DNA of 9,048 nt from CBDUUP01 sp965370435 (lineage in GTDB: Bacteria > Chloroflexota > Anaerolineae > Anaerolineales > UBA11579), in NCBI GenBank assembly GCA_965370435.1, contig CBDUUP010000175.1:1-9048 (forward strand), read 5' to 3'. Within the stretch, counting starts at the first letter, position 1, and every line of letters starts with the position of its first letter. A program made the translations under genes and the position numbers. Shown here in pieces: positions 1 to 5,365 of the stretch. The notes below the pieces were generated by a model, which made no database searches, had not been told where the DNA came from, and saw only the letters and a list, made by a program, of their open reading frames with translations.

Positions 1-141
1 CCTTTGCTATCTTAAATGATATTAAAAATATATATAAGGGTTAAGGAGGCAAAAGACGCACAGAGCGCAAAGAATTTAAGGGCGCAAACCATCCTGGGAA
101 ACGCCCCCTCGCAATCACTACCCCCCATCCCCGGTTCAGGC

Positions 142-147
142 TATAAT
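142..147 (+). promoter_or_regulatory. -10 element (TATAAT) ahead of the peptidase gene
   Basis: A perfect TATAAT lies about 30 bases before the peptidase start codon, which would give a short leader of roughly 20 nt. No good -35 is visible: the region 17-18 bp upstream is a C-rich run. The promoter call therefore rests on the -10 alone. Further upstream (1-120) I see only AT-rich DNA and a loose GCGCAAAG-like repetition, and no gene. Confidence 0.45.
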
Positions 148-176
148 CACCCCATTCCCAATCCAGGAGAGAGACC

Positions 177-1301
177 ATGTCCACTTCCAGCCCCGAAATC
201 CTATCCACCCGCCAGGAGAAACTGTCCGCCGCCCTGCAAAGCGCAGGTCTGGACGCTCTGGCGCTCAACCCCGGCCCCACCCTGACCTACCTCACCGGCC
301 TGCATTTCCACCTCAGCGAACGCCCGGTGGTGGCCGTCTTCACTCCCGGCGCGCCCATCACCCTGGTCCTGCCGGAACTGGAAGCCGCCAAGGCCCGCGA
401 CCTGCCCTATCCCCTCCAGGCCTTCCCCTATCCCGAAAACCCGGCTTTGTGGGAGGAGGTCTTCCGCCAGGCGCTGGAAGGGCGGGAGGGGGGCAAGATT
501 GGCGTGGTCCCTCGCCGCCTGCGCCTGCTGGAATTGCGCCTCCTGGAGGCCGCCGCCCCGACCGCCCAACTCCTCCCCGCCGAGGACACCGTCGCGGCTC
601 TTCGGATGCGGAAGGACGCCGCCGAGATCGCCGCCATGCGCCAGGCCGCCGAGATCGCCCAGCGCGCCCTGCAAGCGGCTCTCAAAGGCGTCGAAATCGG
701 AATCTCCGAGCGCGAACTGGCTAACGAACTCACCATCCAACTGCTCCGCCACGGCTCCAACCCCCAGATGCCCTTCTCCCCCATCGTCGCCTCGGGGCCG
801 TACAACAGTGCCAACCCCCACGCATTCCCTACCGGCCGCCAATTGCAGCCCGGCGATATGCTGGTCATAGACTGGGGCGCGGCGGTGGACGGCTACGTCT
901 CCGACATCACCCGCACCTTCGCCATCGGCGAGGTGGACGAAGAGATGGCCCGCATCGCCCAGATCACCCTGGAGGCCAACACCGCGGCCCGAAATATAGC
1001 CGCCCCCGGCGTCACCGCCGGAGCCGTGGACAAAGCGGCTCGCGACATCATTGAAGCGGCGGGCTACGGCCAATACTTCACCCACCGCACCGGCCACGGA
1101 CTGGGCCTGGAAGGCCACGAAGACCCCTACATCCGCGGCGACAGCGGCCTGATCCTAGAACCCGGCATGACCTTCACCATCGAACCGGGCATCTACATCC
1201 CCGGCAAGGGCGGCGTCCGAATCGAGGACGACGTGATCATCACCGAGGACGGGCTGGAGAGCTTCACTGATTTACCTCGAGAATTGGTTAGGATACTCTA
1301 G
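177..1301 (+). CDS. M24 family Xaa-Pro peptidase (aminopeptidase P / prolidase type)
   Basis: This is a cytoplasmic metallopeptidase expected to cleave X-Pro bonds in peptides or dipeptides. The 374 residues match the usual length of PepQ/PepP-like proteins. An N-terminal creatinase-like domain (about 1-140) precedes the pita-bread catalytic domain (about 145-370). The five expected dinuclear-metal ligands are visible: D232 and D243 (DWG...SDITRTF), H307 (HRTGHGLG), E336 (TIEPGIY) and E350 (GVRIEDD). H215 in the NPHAFPTG segment fits the conserved substrate-site histidine. The ATG is supported by AGGAGA at 165-170 with 6-nt spacing. There is no signal peptide. The last 15 residues (LESFTDLPRELVRIL) are encoded by DNA that is AT-richer than the rest of the gene, and a diverged second copy of this tail lies at 1511-1561. 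The present C-terminus may therefore have been supplied by an inserted segment. Sequence alone does not decide between dipeptidase and aminopeptidase specificity. Confidence 0.93.
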   Translation: MSTSSPEILSTRQEKLSAALQSAGLDALALNPGPTLTYLTGLHFHLSERPVVAVFTPGAPITLVLPELEAAKARDLPYPLQAFPYPENPALWEEVFRQALEGREGGKIGVVPRRLRLLELRLLEAAAPTAQLLPAEDTVAALRMRKDAAEIAAMRQAAEIAQRALQAALKGVEIGISERELANELTIQLLRHGSNPQMPFSPIVASGPYNSANPHAFPTGRQLQPGDMLVIDWGAAVDGYVSDITRTFAIGEVDEEMARIAQITLEANTAARNIAAPGVTAGAVDKAARDIIEAAGYGQYFTHRTGHGLGLEGHEDPYIRGDSGLILEPGMTFTIEPGIYIPGKGGVRIEDDVIITEDGLESFTDLPRELVRIL

Positions 1302-1510
1302 TGTATTCTATGTAAGATGACTCCTCATTTAACACACTAAGGAGATATGACATGGATTGGCTCAGTGAATTAATGTTGATTTTGTCGTTTCTTTTGGTAG
1401 TGCAGCTTCTTAAACGTGTCAAGGATTTGGAACAGGATGTAGATTTCCTTTATAGAAAAATAAAGGCTATAACAGACCCAAAGGATGATGTGGTCAGCAA
1501 AGAGGGCTGA
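1254..1510 (+). mobile_element. Putative 257-bp insertion at the 3' end of the peptidase gene, bounded by 14-bp direct repeats
   Basis: The 14-mer CTGGAGAGCTTCAC occurs at 1254-1267 and again at 1511-1524. The similarity continues as coding-conserved sequence to each copy's stop codon (12 of 15 residues identical). The intervening DNA is clearly AT-richer than its surroundings and holds one complete small gene. This is the arrangement left by elements that integrate into a gene's 3' end and restore it with their own copy of the tail, with the 14-mer acting like an att core. No integrase or transposase is present, so it may be a deletion remnant, a passively moved cassette, or a product of recombination with a relative. 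The architecture is seen directly; mobility is inferred. Confidence 0.5.
1352..1510 (+). CDS. Small single-span membrane protein of unknown function (52 aa)
   Basis: I do not recognise this protein. Residues about 4-20 (LSELMLILSFLLVVQLL) form one hydrophobic segment. A charged, heptad-like stretch follows (KRVKDLEQDVDFLYRKIKAI, about 21-40), then a polar tail ending KEG. It looks like an N-terminally anchored protein with a short cytoplasmic coiled coil. Translation is well supported: AAGGAG at 1339-1344 sits 7 nt before the ATG. Codon use is AT-rich and unlike the neighbouring genes, which suggests transfer. The gene lies entirely within the segment between the two copies of the peptidase 3' end, and its stop codon directly abuts the second copy. 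Such tiny anchored coiled-coil proteins can be subunits, toxins or holin-like proteins, but nothing here selects among these. Confidence 0.6.
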   Translation: MDWLSELMLILSFLLVVQLLKRVKDLEQDVDFLYRKIKAITDPKDDVVSKEG

Positions 1511-1561
1511 CTGGAGAGCTTCACCGACTCTCCGAGAGAGTTGGCAAGGATCGGTCAATGA
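1511..1561 (+). pseudogene. Detached original 3' end of the M24 peptidase gene
   Basis: Read in frame, this fragment encodes LESFTDSPRELARIGQ followed by TGA. That is nearly the same tail as the intact gene (LESFTDLPRELVRIL). About 32 of 45 aligned bases match, and six of the nine differing codons are synonymous, so both copies were once under selection as coding sequence. It has no start codon or ribosome binding site of its own. The GC-richer composition, closer to the body of the peptidase gene, suggests this is the ancestral end displaced by the insertion. Confidence 0.7.
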
Positions 1562-1614
1562 GTCTCAGTGGTCTAAATAGTCTTAGTTGTCCGACCACTC
1601 AGACCACTTAGACT
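1561..1614. repeat. Imperfect hairpin / 9-bp repeat cluster before the esterase gene
   Basis: Bases 1561-1574 pair with 1601-1614 (13 of 14 pairs) around a 26-nt loop. Within it, GACCACT occurs at 1593-1599 and 1602-1608 in a 9-bp tandem register, and AGTGGTC at 1568-1573 can pair with either. There is no following T-run, so a Rho-independent terminator is unlikely. It resembles a dispersed intergenic repeat of simple GTCTAAGTG-type units. Confidence 0.55.
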
Positions 1615-1632
1615 CAAACCAAAGAGGTCACC

Positions 1633-2402
1633 ATGAACATTATTCCCTCCGCCGAACCCTTCTTCTTCCCCGGCGGCCCGGTGGGCTGCCTTATGATCCA
1701 CGGCTTCACCGGCGCGCCCAAAGAGATGCGCTGGATGGGCGAATATCTGGCCGAGCGGGGGTATTCCGTGCTGGGCGTGCGTCTGGCCGGGCACGCCACC
1801 CGCCCGGAGGACATGATCCGCACCCGCTATACCGATTGGATGGCCTCTGTGGAGGACGGCTGGCATCTGCTCAACGGCGTCGCCGAACAGGTCTTCGTCA
1901 TCGGTCTCTCTATGGGCGGAACTCTAGCCTTGCGCTTCAGCGCCGACTTCCCCGTCGCCGGGACCATCGCCCTCTCCACGCCCTACGACACGCCTGTCAC
2001 CGGGGTCAAACGCCTGCTCATGCCTTTCATCAAACCCTTGAGCCTGCTGGTCCCCTACCTGAACAAAGGCCCCTCCGACTGGCGGGACAAAGAAGCCGAG
2101 GCCAGCCACGTCGCCTACCCGCAAGACGTGGTGCGCTCCGGCGCGGAGATTAATGAGCTTCTCGCAGAGATGCGCGAGGCCTCCCCCGGATCGCCGGCCC
2201 AGTCTTGCTCATGAATTCTCTAGACGACCTCACCATCCCGCCCGACCACGTCCAGCGGATCCACGACGCCCTGGGCGACATTGACAAAACCATCCTCATG
2301 GTCGAAAACAGCGGCCACGTCATCACCCGGAATGCGCAGCGCCAGCAGGTCTTCGCCGCCGCCCACCAATTCATCCAACGCGTCCTGCAAGGGAACTTAT
2401 GA
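1633..2402 (+). pseudogene. Est30-like alpha/beta-hydrolase carboxylesterase, broken by a one-base frameshift
   Basis: The intact protein (about 256 aa) would be a cytoplasmic monoacyl carboxylesterase of the Geobacillus Est30 type (247 aa). The first frame (1633-2214) holds the oxyanion motif HGFTG (residues 23-27) and the nucleophile elbow GLSMGG with S93. It then loses homology near 2181-2187, a CTCCCCC run, and stops at 2212. The lost sequence resumes one frame over as RIAGPVLLMNSLDDLTIPPD, with the catalytic Asp codon at 2223-2225 and His (SGHVIT) at 2316-2318, and ends at 2400-2402. The break separates Ser from Asp and His, so the first fragment alone should be inactive. One missing base in the C-run explains it. 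This could be a true pseudogene or a sequencing or assembly error, and the otherwise clean second frame suggests a recent change. The start has GAGG at 1624-1627. The 3' end overlaps the transporter start by ATGA. Confidence 0.85.
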
Positions 2403-3550
2403 ACCGAAACCTCATCATCGTCGCCGTCTCCATCTTCATCTGGGGTGTCGGGGAGACCAGTTTCTTCTTCTTCCAACCTCTCTACCTGGAAGAATTGGGC
2501 GCAGACCTGATAACCATCGGCGCTATTCTGGGCGCCAGCGGCGTGGTCCTCACCCTGACCAACATCCCCATCGGCTACCTCGCCGACCGCTACGGACGCA
2601 AAAAGATCATGGTCGCAATGTGGTTCATCGGCATCGTTTGCGCCCTGGCAATGGCGGTCTCCACCTCCCTGCTGGCCTTCGCCATCGCCATGATCGCCTA
2701 CCGGGCCGTCACCTTCGCCGTCGCCCCGCTCAACAGCTACATCACCGCGGCCCGCGGGGAATGGTCGGTCACTCGTTCCCTGACCACTGTCTCGGCGATG
2801 TTTTATCTGGGCGCCGTCATCGGCCCGGCGTTGGGGGGCGTCATCAGCGACCGTTACGGCCTGCGGCAATCCTATTGGGTGGCGATGGGATTTTTCATGG
2901 TCTCAACTATCCTCATCCTCTTCATCCAGCCCCAACCCATCCCCCCTGCGCCCCCGGAGCAAAACGGCCGCAGTCTCTTGAAAAACCGGTCTTTTATCGC
3001 ATTCCTGGGCGTCCTGCTGTTGGCCGGATTTGCCATGACCCTCCCCCACCCCCTGGCCCCCAATTTCCTCCAGAACGAGCGGGACCTCTCCCTCACCCAG
3101 ATCGGCCAGCTCTTCTCGATCAACAGCCTGGGCATCGTCGCCTTCCACATGGCTCTCAGCCGGGCCAAACCGCGCCTGGGCTTCATCCTCTCGCTCTCCG
3201 CGGTGGGCGTCTTTGCCCTGACCCTGTGGCTGACCGCCAGCCTGCCGGTATTCATGTTCGGATTCTTCATGCTGGGCGGGTACTACGCCGCCCACTCTCT
3301 GACCTTCGCTCTGGCGCAAGACTTCATCCCTGAAAACCAAATGGGCCTGGCCTACGGCATCACCGAAACGGTCAATGCCGCTGCCACCATCCTGGCCCCG
3401 GTTTTGGCCGGTGTTCTCTACAATCAGAACCCAGTCTGGATGTTCCCGGCCAGCCTGCTCTGCCTGGTTGTGGCCGCCATCATCACTGTCCGCTTCACTA
3501 CCCAATCCTCAACCCCTGCCGAGTTGGGCCAGGAAAAGCCGACCCCATGA
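2399..3550 (+). CDS. Major facilitator superfamily transporter
   Basis: This is a 383-residue integral membrane protein with about 11-12 hydrophobic segments. The diagnostic MFS motif A, GYLADRYGRKKI, is at residues 59-70 in the loop after the second segment. The second half begins after a polar linker (about 180-200, PIPPAPPEQNGRS), as in a 6+6 transporter. The length is typical for drug- or sugar-type MFS exporters, but the substrate cannot be read from the sequence. The ATG overlaps the esterase TGA (ATGA at 2399-2402), so translation is probably coupled to the upstream gene. The upstream frameshift places a stop about 190 nt earlier and could weaken that coupling. The gene ends in another ATGA overlap with a 25-codon ORF. 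Confidence 0.9.
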   Translation: MNRNLIIVAVSIFIWGVGETSFFFFQPLYLEELGADLITIGAILGASGVVLTLTNIPIGYLADRYGRKKIMVAMWFIGIVCALAMAVSTSLLAFAIAMIAYRAVTFAVAPLNSYITAARGEWSVTRSLTTVSAMFYLGAVIGPALGGVISDRYGLRQSYWVAMGFFMVSTILILFIQPQPIPPAPPEQNGRSLLKNRSFIAFLGVLLLAGFAMTLPHPLAPNFLQNERDLSLTQIGQLFSINSLGIVAFHMALSRAKPRLGFILSLSAVGVFALTLWLTASLPVFMFGFFMLGGYYAAHSLTFALAQDFIPENQMGLAYGITETVNAAATILAPVLAGVLYNQNPVWMFPASLLCLVVAAIITVRFTTQSSTPAELGQEKPTP

Positions 3551-3624
3551 ACCGCAACCTCATCGCCTCCATACACTGGTTTCAGGGTTATAAAAAGATG
3601 ACCACATTTCTTAGCAACCGGTAA
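3547..3624 (+). CDS. Possible 25-codon ORF whose start mimics the transporter N-terminus
   Basis: The ORF starts in an ATGA overlap with the MFS stop codon and encodes MNRNLIASIHWFQGYKKMTTFLSNR. Its first six residues, MNRNLI, equal the MFS N-terminus, and 17 of the first 18 bases match the MFS start. It may be the stump of a duplicated transporter gene that was later deleted, or a chance translated tail. The rest is AT-rich and shows no recognisable domain. I would not defend it as a functional protein. Confidence 0.25.
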   Translation: MNRNLIASIHWFQGYKKMTTFLSNR

Positions 3625-3641
3625 CACCTGAGGAGGTTCCC

Positions 3642-4643
3642 ATGATCGACTCTATTCTCGACGGGGGGGCAGACCTGATAATCACTTTCCAGGGGATGGG
3701 AGACTGGATGCAAGCTCCCATGAAGTTTTTCACATTCCTAGGCACTGAGGAATTCTACCTGCTGGTCATGCCCGCCATCTACTGGTGCGTCAGCGCCGCG
3801 CTGGGATTGCGAGTCGGCATCGTCCTGCTCCTCAGCGGCGGGTTGAACACCATCCTCAAATGGGCCTTCCACCTGCCCCGCCCCTACTGGTATCGCGCTG
3901 AAGTTCAAGGGTGGAGCGCGGAGGCCAGTTTCGGGGTTCCCTCCGGCCACTCGCAGATCCCCGCCTCGGTCTGGGGCGTGATCGCGGCCAAGGTCAAACG
4001 CCCCTGGTTCTGGATCATGACCATAGCGCTGGTGTTCCTGATCGGCTTCTCCCGCATGTACCTGGGCGTCCACTTCCCCCACGACGTGCTGGTGGGCTGG
4101 ACGCTGGGCATCCTGGTGGTGTGGGTATTCCTGCGCCTGGAAGCGCCGGTGGAGAGATGGTTCCAGGGACGCAGCCTGGGCAACCAAGTCCTGGCGGTCT
4201 TCGCGGTTTCTATTGTCATCCTCCTGATCGGTGCGCTGACCATGCTGGCCGTTGGCGATTTCGAACTCCCCGCCGAATGGGAGACCAATGCCTACGCAGA
4301 CCAACCCAAAACCGAGGACACCGCCCTCGACCCCTTGAACTTCGCGAACCTGGTCACCAATGCGGCCGCGTTCTTCGGGTTGGCCGCGGGCGCGATATTG
4401 ATTGCTCCTCGCGGCGGGTTCAACGCAAGCGGCACCGCGGTGCAGAAACTGCTGCGCTACCTGATCGGCCTGGTTGGGGTGGTCGTGTTCTGGAGGGGGC
4501 TGGGCGCGGTATTCCCCGATGAACCCCTGCTATTGGGATACGTCCTACGTTACATCCGCTACACCCTCATCGGCCTGTGGATCTCCGCCCTGGCTCCCAT
4601 GATCTTCATCCGTTTTGGGCTGGCGGAGAAGGAAACCGAATAA
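3642..4643 (+). CDS. PAP2 (type 2 phosphatidic acid phosphatase) family membrane phosphatase
   Basis: This protein is expected to dephosphorylate lipid phosphates, such as phosphatidate or undecaprenyl pyrophosphate, at the membrane surface. All three parts of the PAP2 active site are present: K73-x6-RP (R80, P81), PSGH at 100-103, and SR-x5-H-x3-D (S137, R138, H144, D148). Hydrophobic segments flank these motifs. The 333 residues are longer than a minimal PAP2 protein (about 200). The extra C-terminal part (about 185-325) has further membrane segments and a soluble stretch rich in D and E (about 206-232), and carries no motif I recognise. AGGAGG at 3631-3636 sits 5 nt before the ATG. A TATAAA at 3589-3594 could provide a separate promoter, but no -35 is evident. 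The substrate cannot be assigned. Confidence 0.92.
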   Translation: MIDSILDGGADLIITFQGMGDWMQAPMKFFTFLGTEEFYLLVMPAIYWCVSAALGLRVGIVLLLSGGLNTILKWAFHLPRPYWYRAEVQGWSAEASFGVPSGHSQIPASVWGVIAAKVKRPWFWIMTIALVFLIGFSRMYLGVHFPHDVLVGWTLGILVVWVFLRLEAPVERWFQGRSLGNQVLAVFAVSIVILLIGALTMLAVGDFELPAEWETNAYADQPKTEDTALDPLNFANLVTNAAAFFGLAAGAILIAPRGGFNASGTAVQKLLRYLIGLVGVVVFWRGLGAVFPDEPLLLGYVLRYIRYTLIGLWISALAPMIFIRFGLAEKETE

Positions 4644-4657
4644 CTGACATCCGTCCT

Positions 4658-4794
4658 GGGCGGACATCATTCCGCCCCTACGAAACTTTCCTATCACCGT
4701 AGGGGCGAAGCGCTGCTTCGCCCCACGCTTGGGCAACCACAAGGGTTGCCCCTACGCAACCATTTGTCGTAGGGGCGGGGCTTGTCCCCGCCCC
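4658..4794. repeat. Cluster of four GTAGGGGC-type palindromic repeats
   Basis: Four hairpins stand in a row: 4658-4664/4671-4677 (7 bp), 4702-4711/4715-4724 (10 bp), 4731-4738/4744-4751 (8 bp) and 4772-4780/4786-4794 (9 bp). Each carries CGTAGGGGC on one side or its complement GCCCCTACG on the other, in alternating orientation, so units also pair with their neighbours (for example 4673-4682 with 4698-4707). This is the style of dispersed intergenic repeats known from cyanobacteria and Chloroflexota. The cluster fills the whole spacer between the PAP2 gene and the Nudix start. Confidence 0.85.
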
Positions 4795-4814
4795 ATTCGG
4801 CGCTTCATCTGTCC

Positions 4815-5312
4815 ATGAAAATCATCGAACACACCGCCGACATCCCCTACGCCCCCATCCCCAACCAACGCACCCTCATCTTGGATGACGCCCTCCCGCC
4901 CCGGGACCTCATCACCAGCATCTTCGCACTGGCCTTCGACCAGGACAAGCTGCTGCACGCCAAATACAAAGACGGCCGGTGGCATCCTCCCGGCGGGCAC
5001 ATAGAACCCAGCGAGACCCTCCTCCAGGCCCTGCACCGAGAGGTTTACGAGGAGACCTATGCAAAATTGGGGACGGTTGGCTTCCTAGGCTATGAAAAGA
5101 TCGTCGTGTTGGCCGAAAAACCGGAGGACTACCGCTACCCCTATCCGGAAAGCTACCAGGCCATCTATTGGGGAAAAATCGCCTCCCTCGACCCTTTTTC
5201 CCCCACGAATGAAACACTAGGGAGAGGCTTCGTCACCCCCGCCGAGATGCGCCGAAACAAAGGGCTTAACCTGAAATTGTTCGAGACGGCTTTGGCGAAG
5301 GCGACGCAATAA
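4815..5312 (+). CDS. Nudix family hydrolase
   Basis: This is a soluble 165-residue protein expected to hydrolyse a nucleoside diphosphate linked to another moiety, using Mg2+ or Mn2+. The Nudix box begins at G61: G-x5-E67-x7-R75-E76-V-Y-E79-E80 has every catalytic acidic residue in place. The glycine usual two residues after EE is Y82, a modest deviation. No substrate-specific motif is recognisable. I chose the ATG at 4815 rather than the TTG 33 bases upstream because that TTG lies in the loop of a repeat hairpin. No Shine-Dalgarno is visible before 4815, and the repeat cluster ends only 20 bases upstream. The gene may therefore be leaderless, weakly translated, or cut off from its original promoter. 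The stop codon runs into the terminator's A-tract. Confidence 0.88.
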   Translation: MKIIEHTADIPYAPIPNQRTLILDDALPPRDLITSIFALAFDQDKLLHAKYKDGRWHPPGGHIEPSETLLQALHREVYEETYAKLGTVGFLGYEKIVVLAEKPEDYRYPYPESYQAIYWGKIASLDPFSPTNETLGRGFVTPAEMRRNKGLNLKLFETALAKATQ

Positions 5313-5339
5313 AAAAAGGCCGGTCTGAGACCGGCCTTT
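5311..5339. terminator. Bidirectional Rho-independent terminator
   Basis: A perfect 11-bp stem (5315-5325 with 5329-5339) surrounds a TGA triloop. On the minus strand it is followed by an uninterrupted run of seven T (complement of 5311-5317), so it is a strong terminator for the EF-G-like gene, 27 bases beyond its stop. On the plus strand the stem ends in TTT and can also close the Nudix transcript. It sits exactly between the two convergent genes. Confidence 0.93.
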
Positions 5340-5365
5340 CGATTACGATAACGGAAAACTGAACC

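Noticed and set aside
201..1118. Long antisense ORF (305 codons) opposite the peptidase
   Set aside because: A composition artefact of GC-rich coding DNA; the translated product is G/A/D/Q-rich low-complexity sequence with no domain, while the plus strand has all M24 ligands.
2181..2187. Programmed -1 frameshift in the esterase
   Set aside because: The C-run permits slippage only with a mismatch at the first codon, no stimulatory pseudoknot was seen, and the family is not known for frameshifting. A mutation or base error is simpler, though not excluded.
2150..2869. Antisense ORF (239 codons) opposite the esterase and transporter
   Set aside because: Low-complexity D/G/H-rich translation typical of shadow frames; it crosses two genes with recognised families.
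4782..4814. Upstream TTG start extending the Nudix protein by 11 residues
   Set aside because: The TTG lies in a repeat hairpin loop, and the extension (MSPPHSALHLS) is repeat-encoded.
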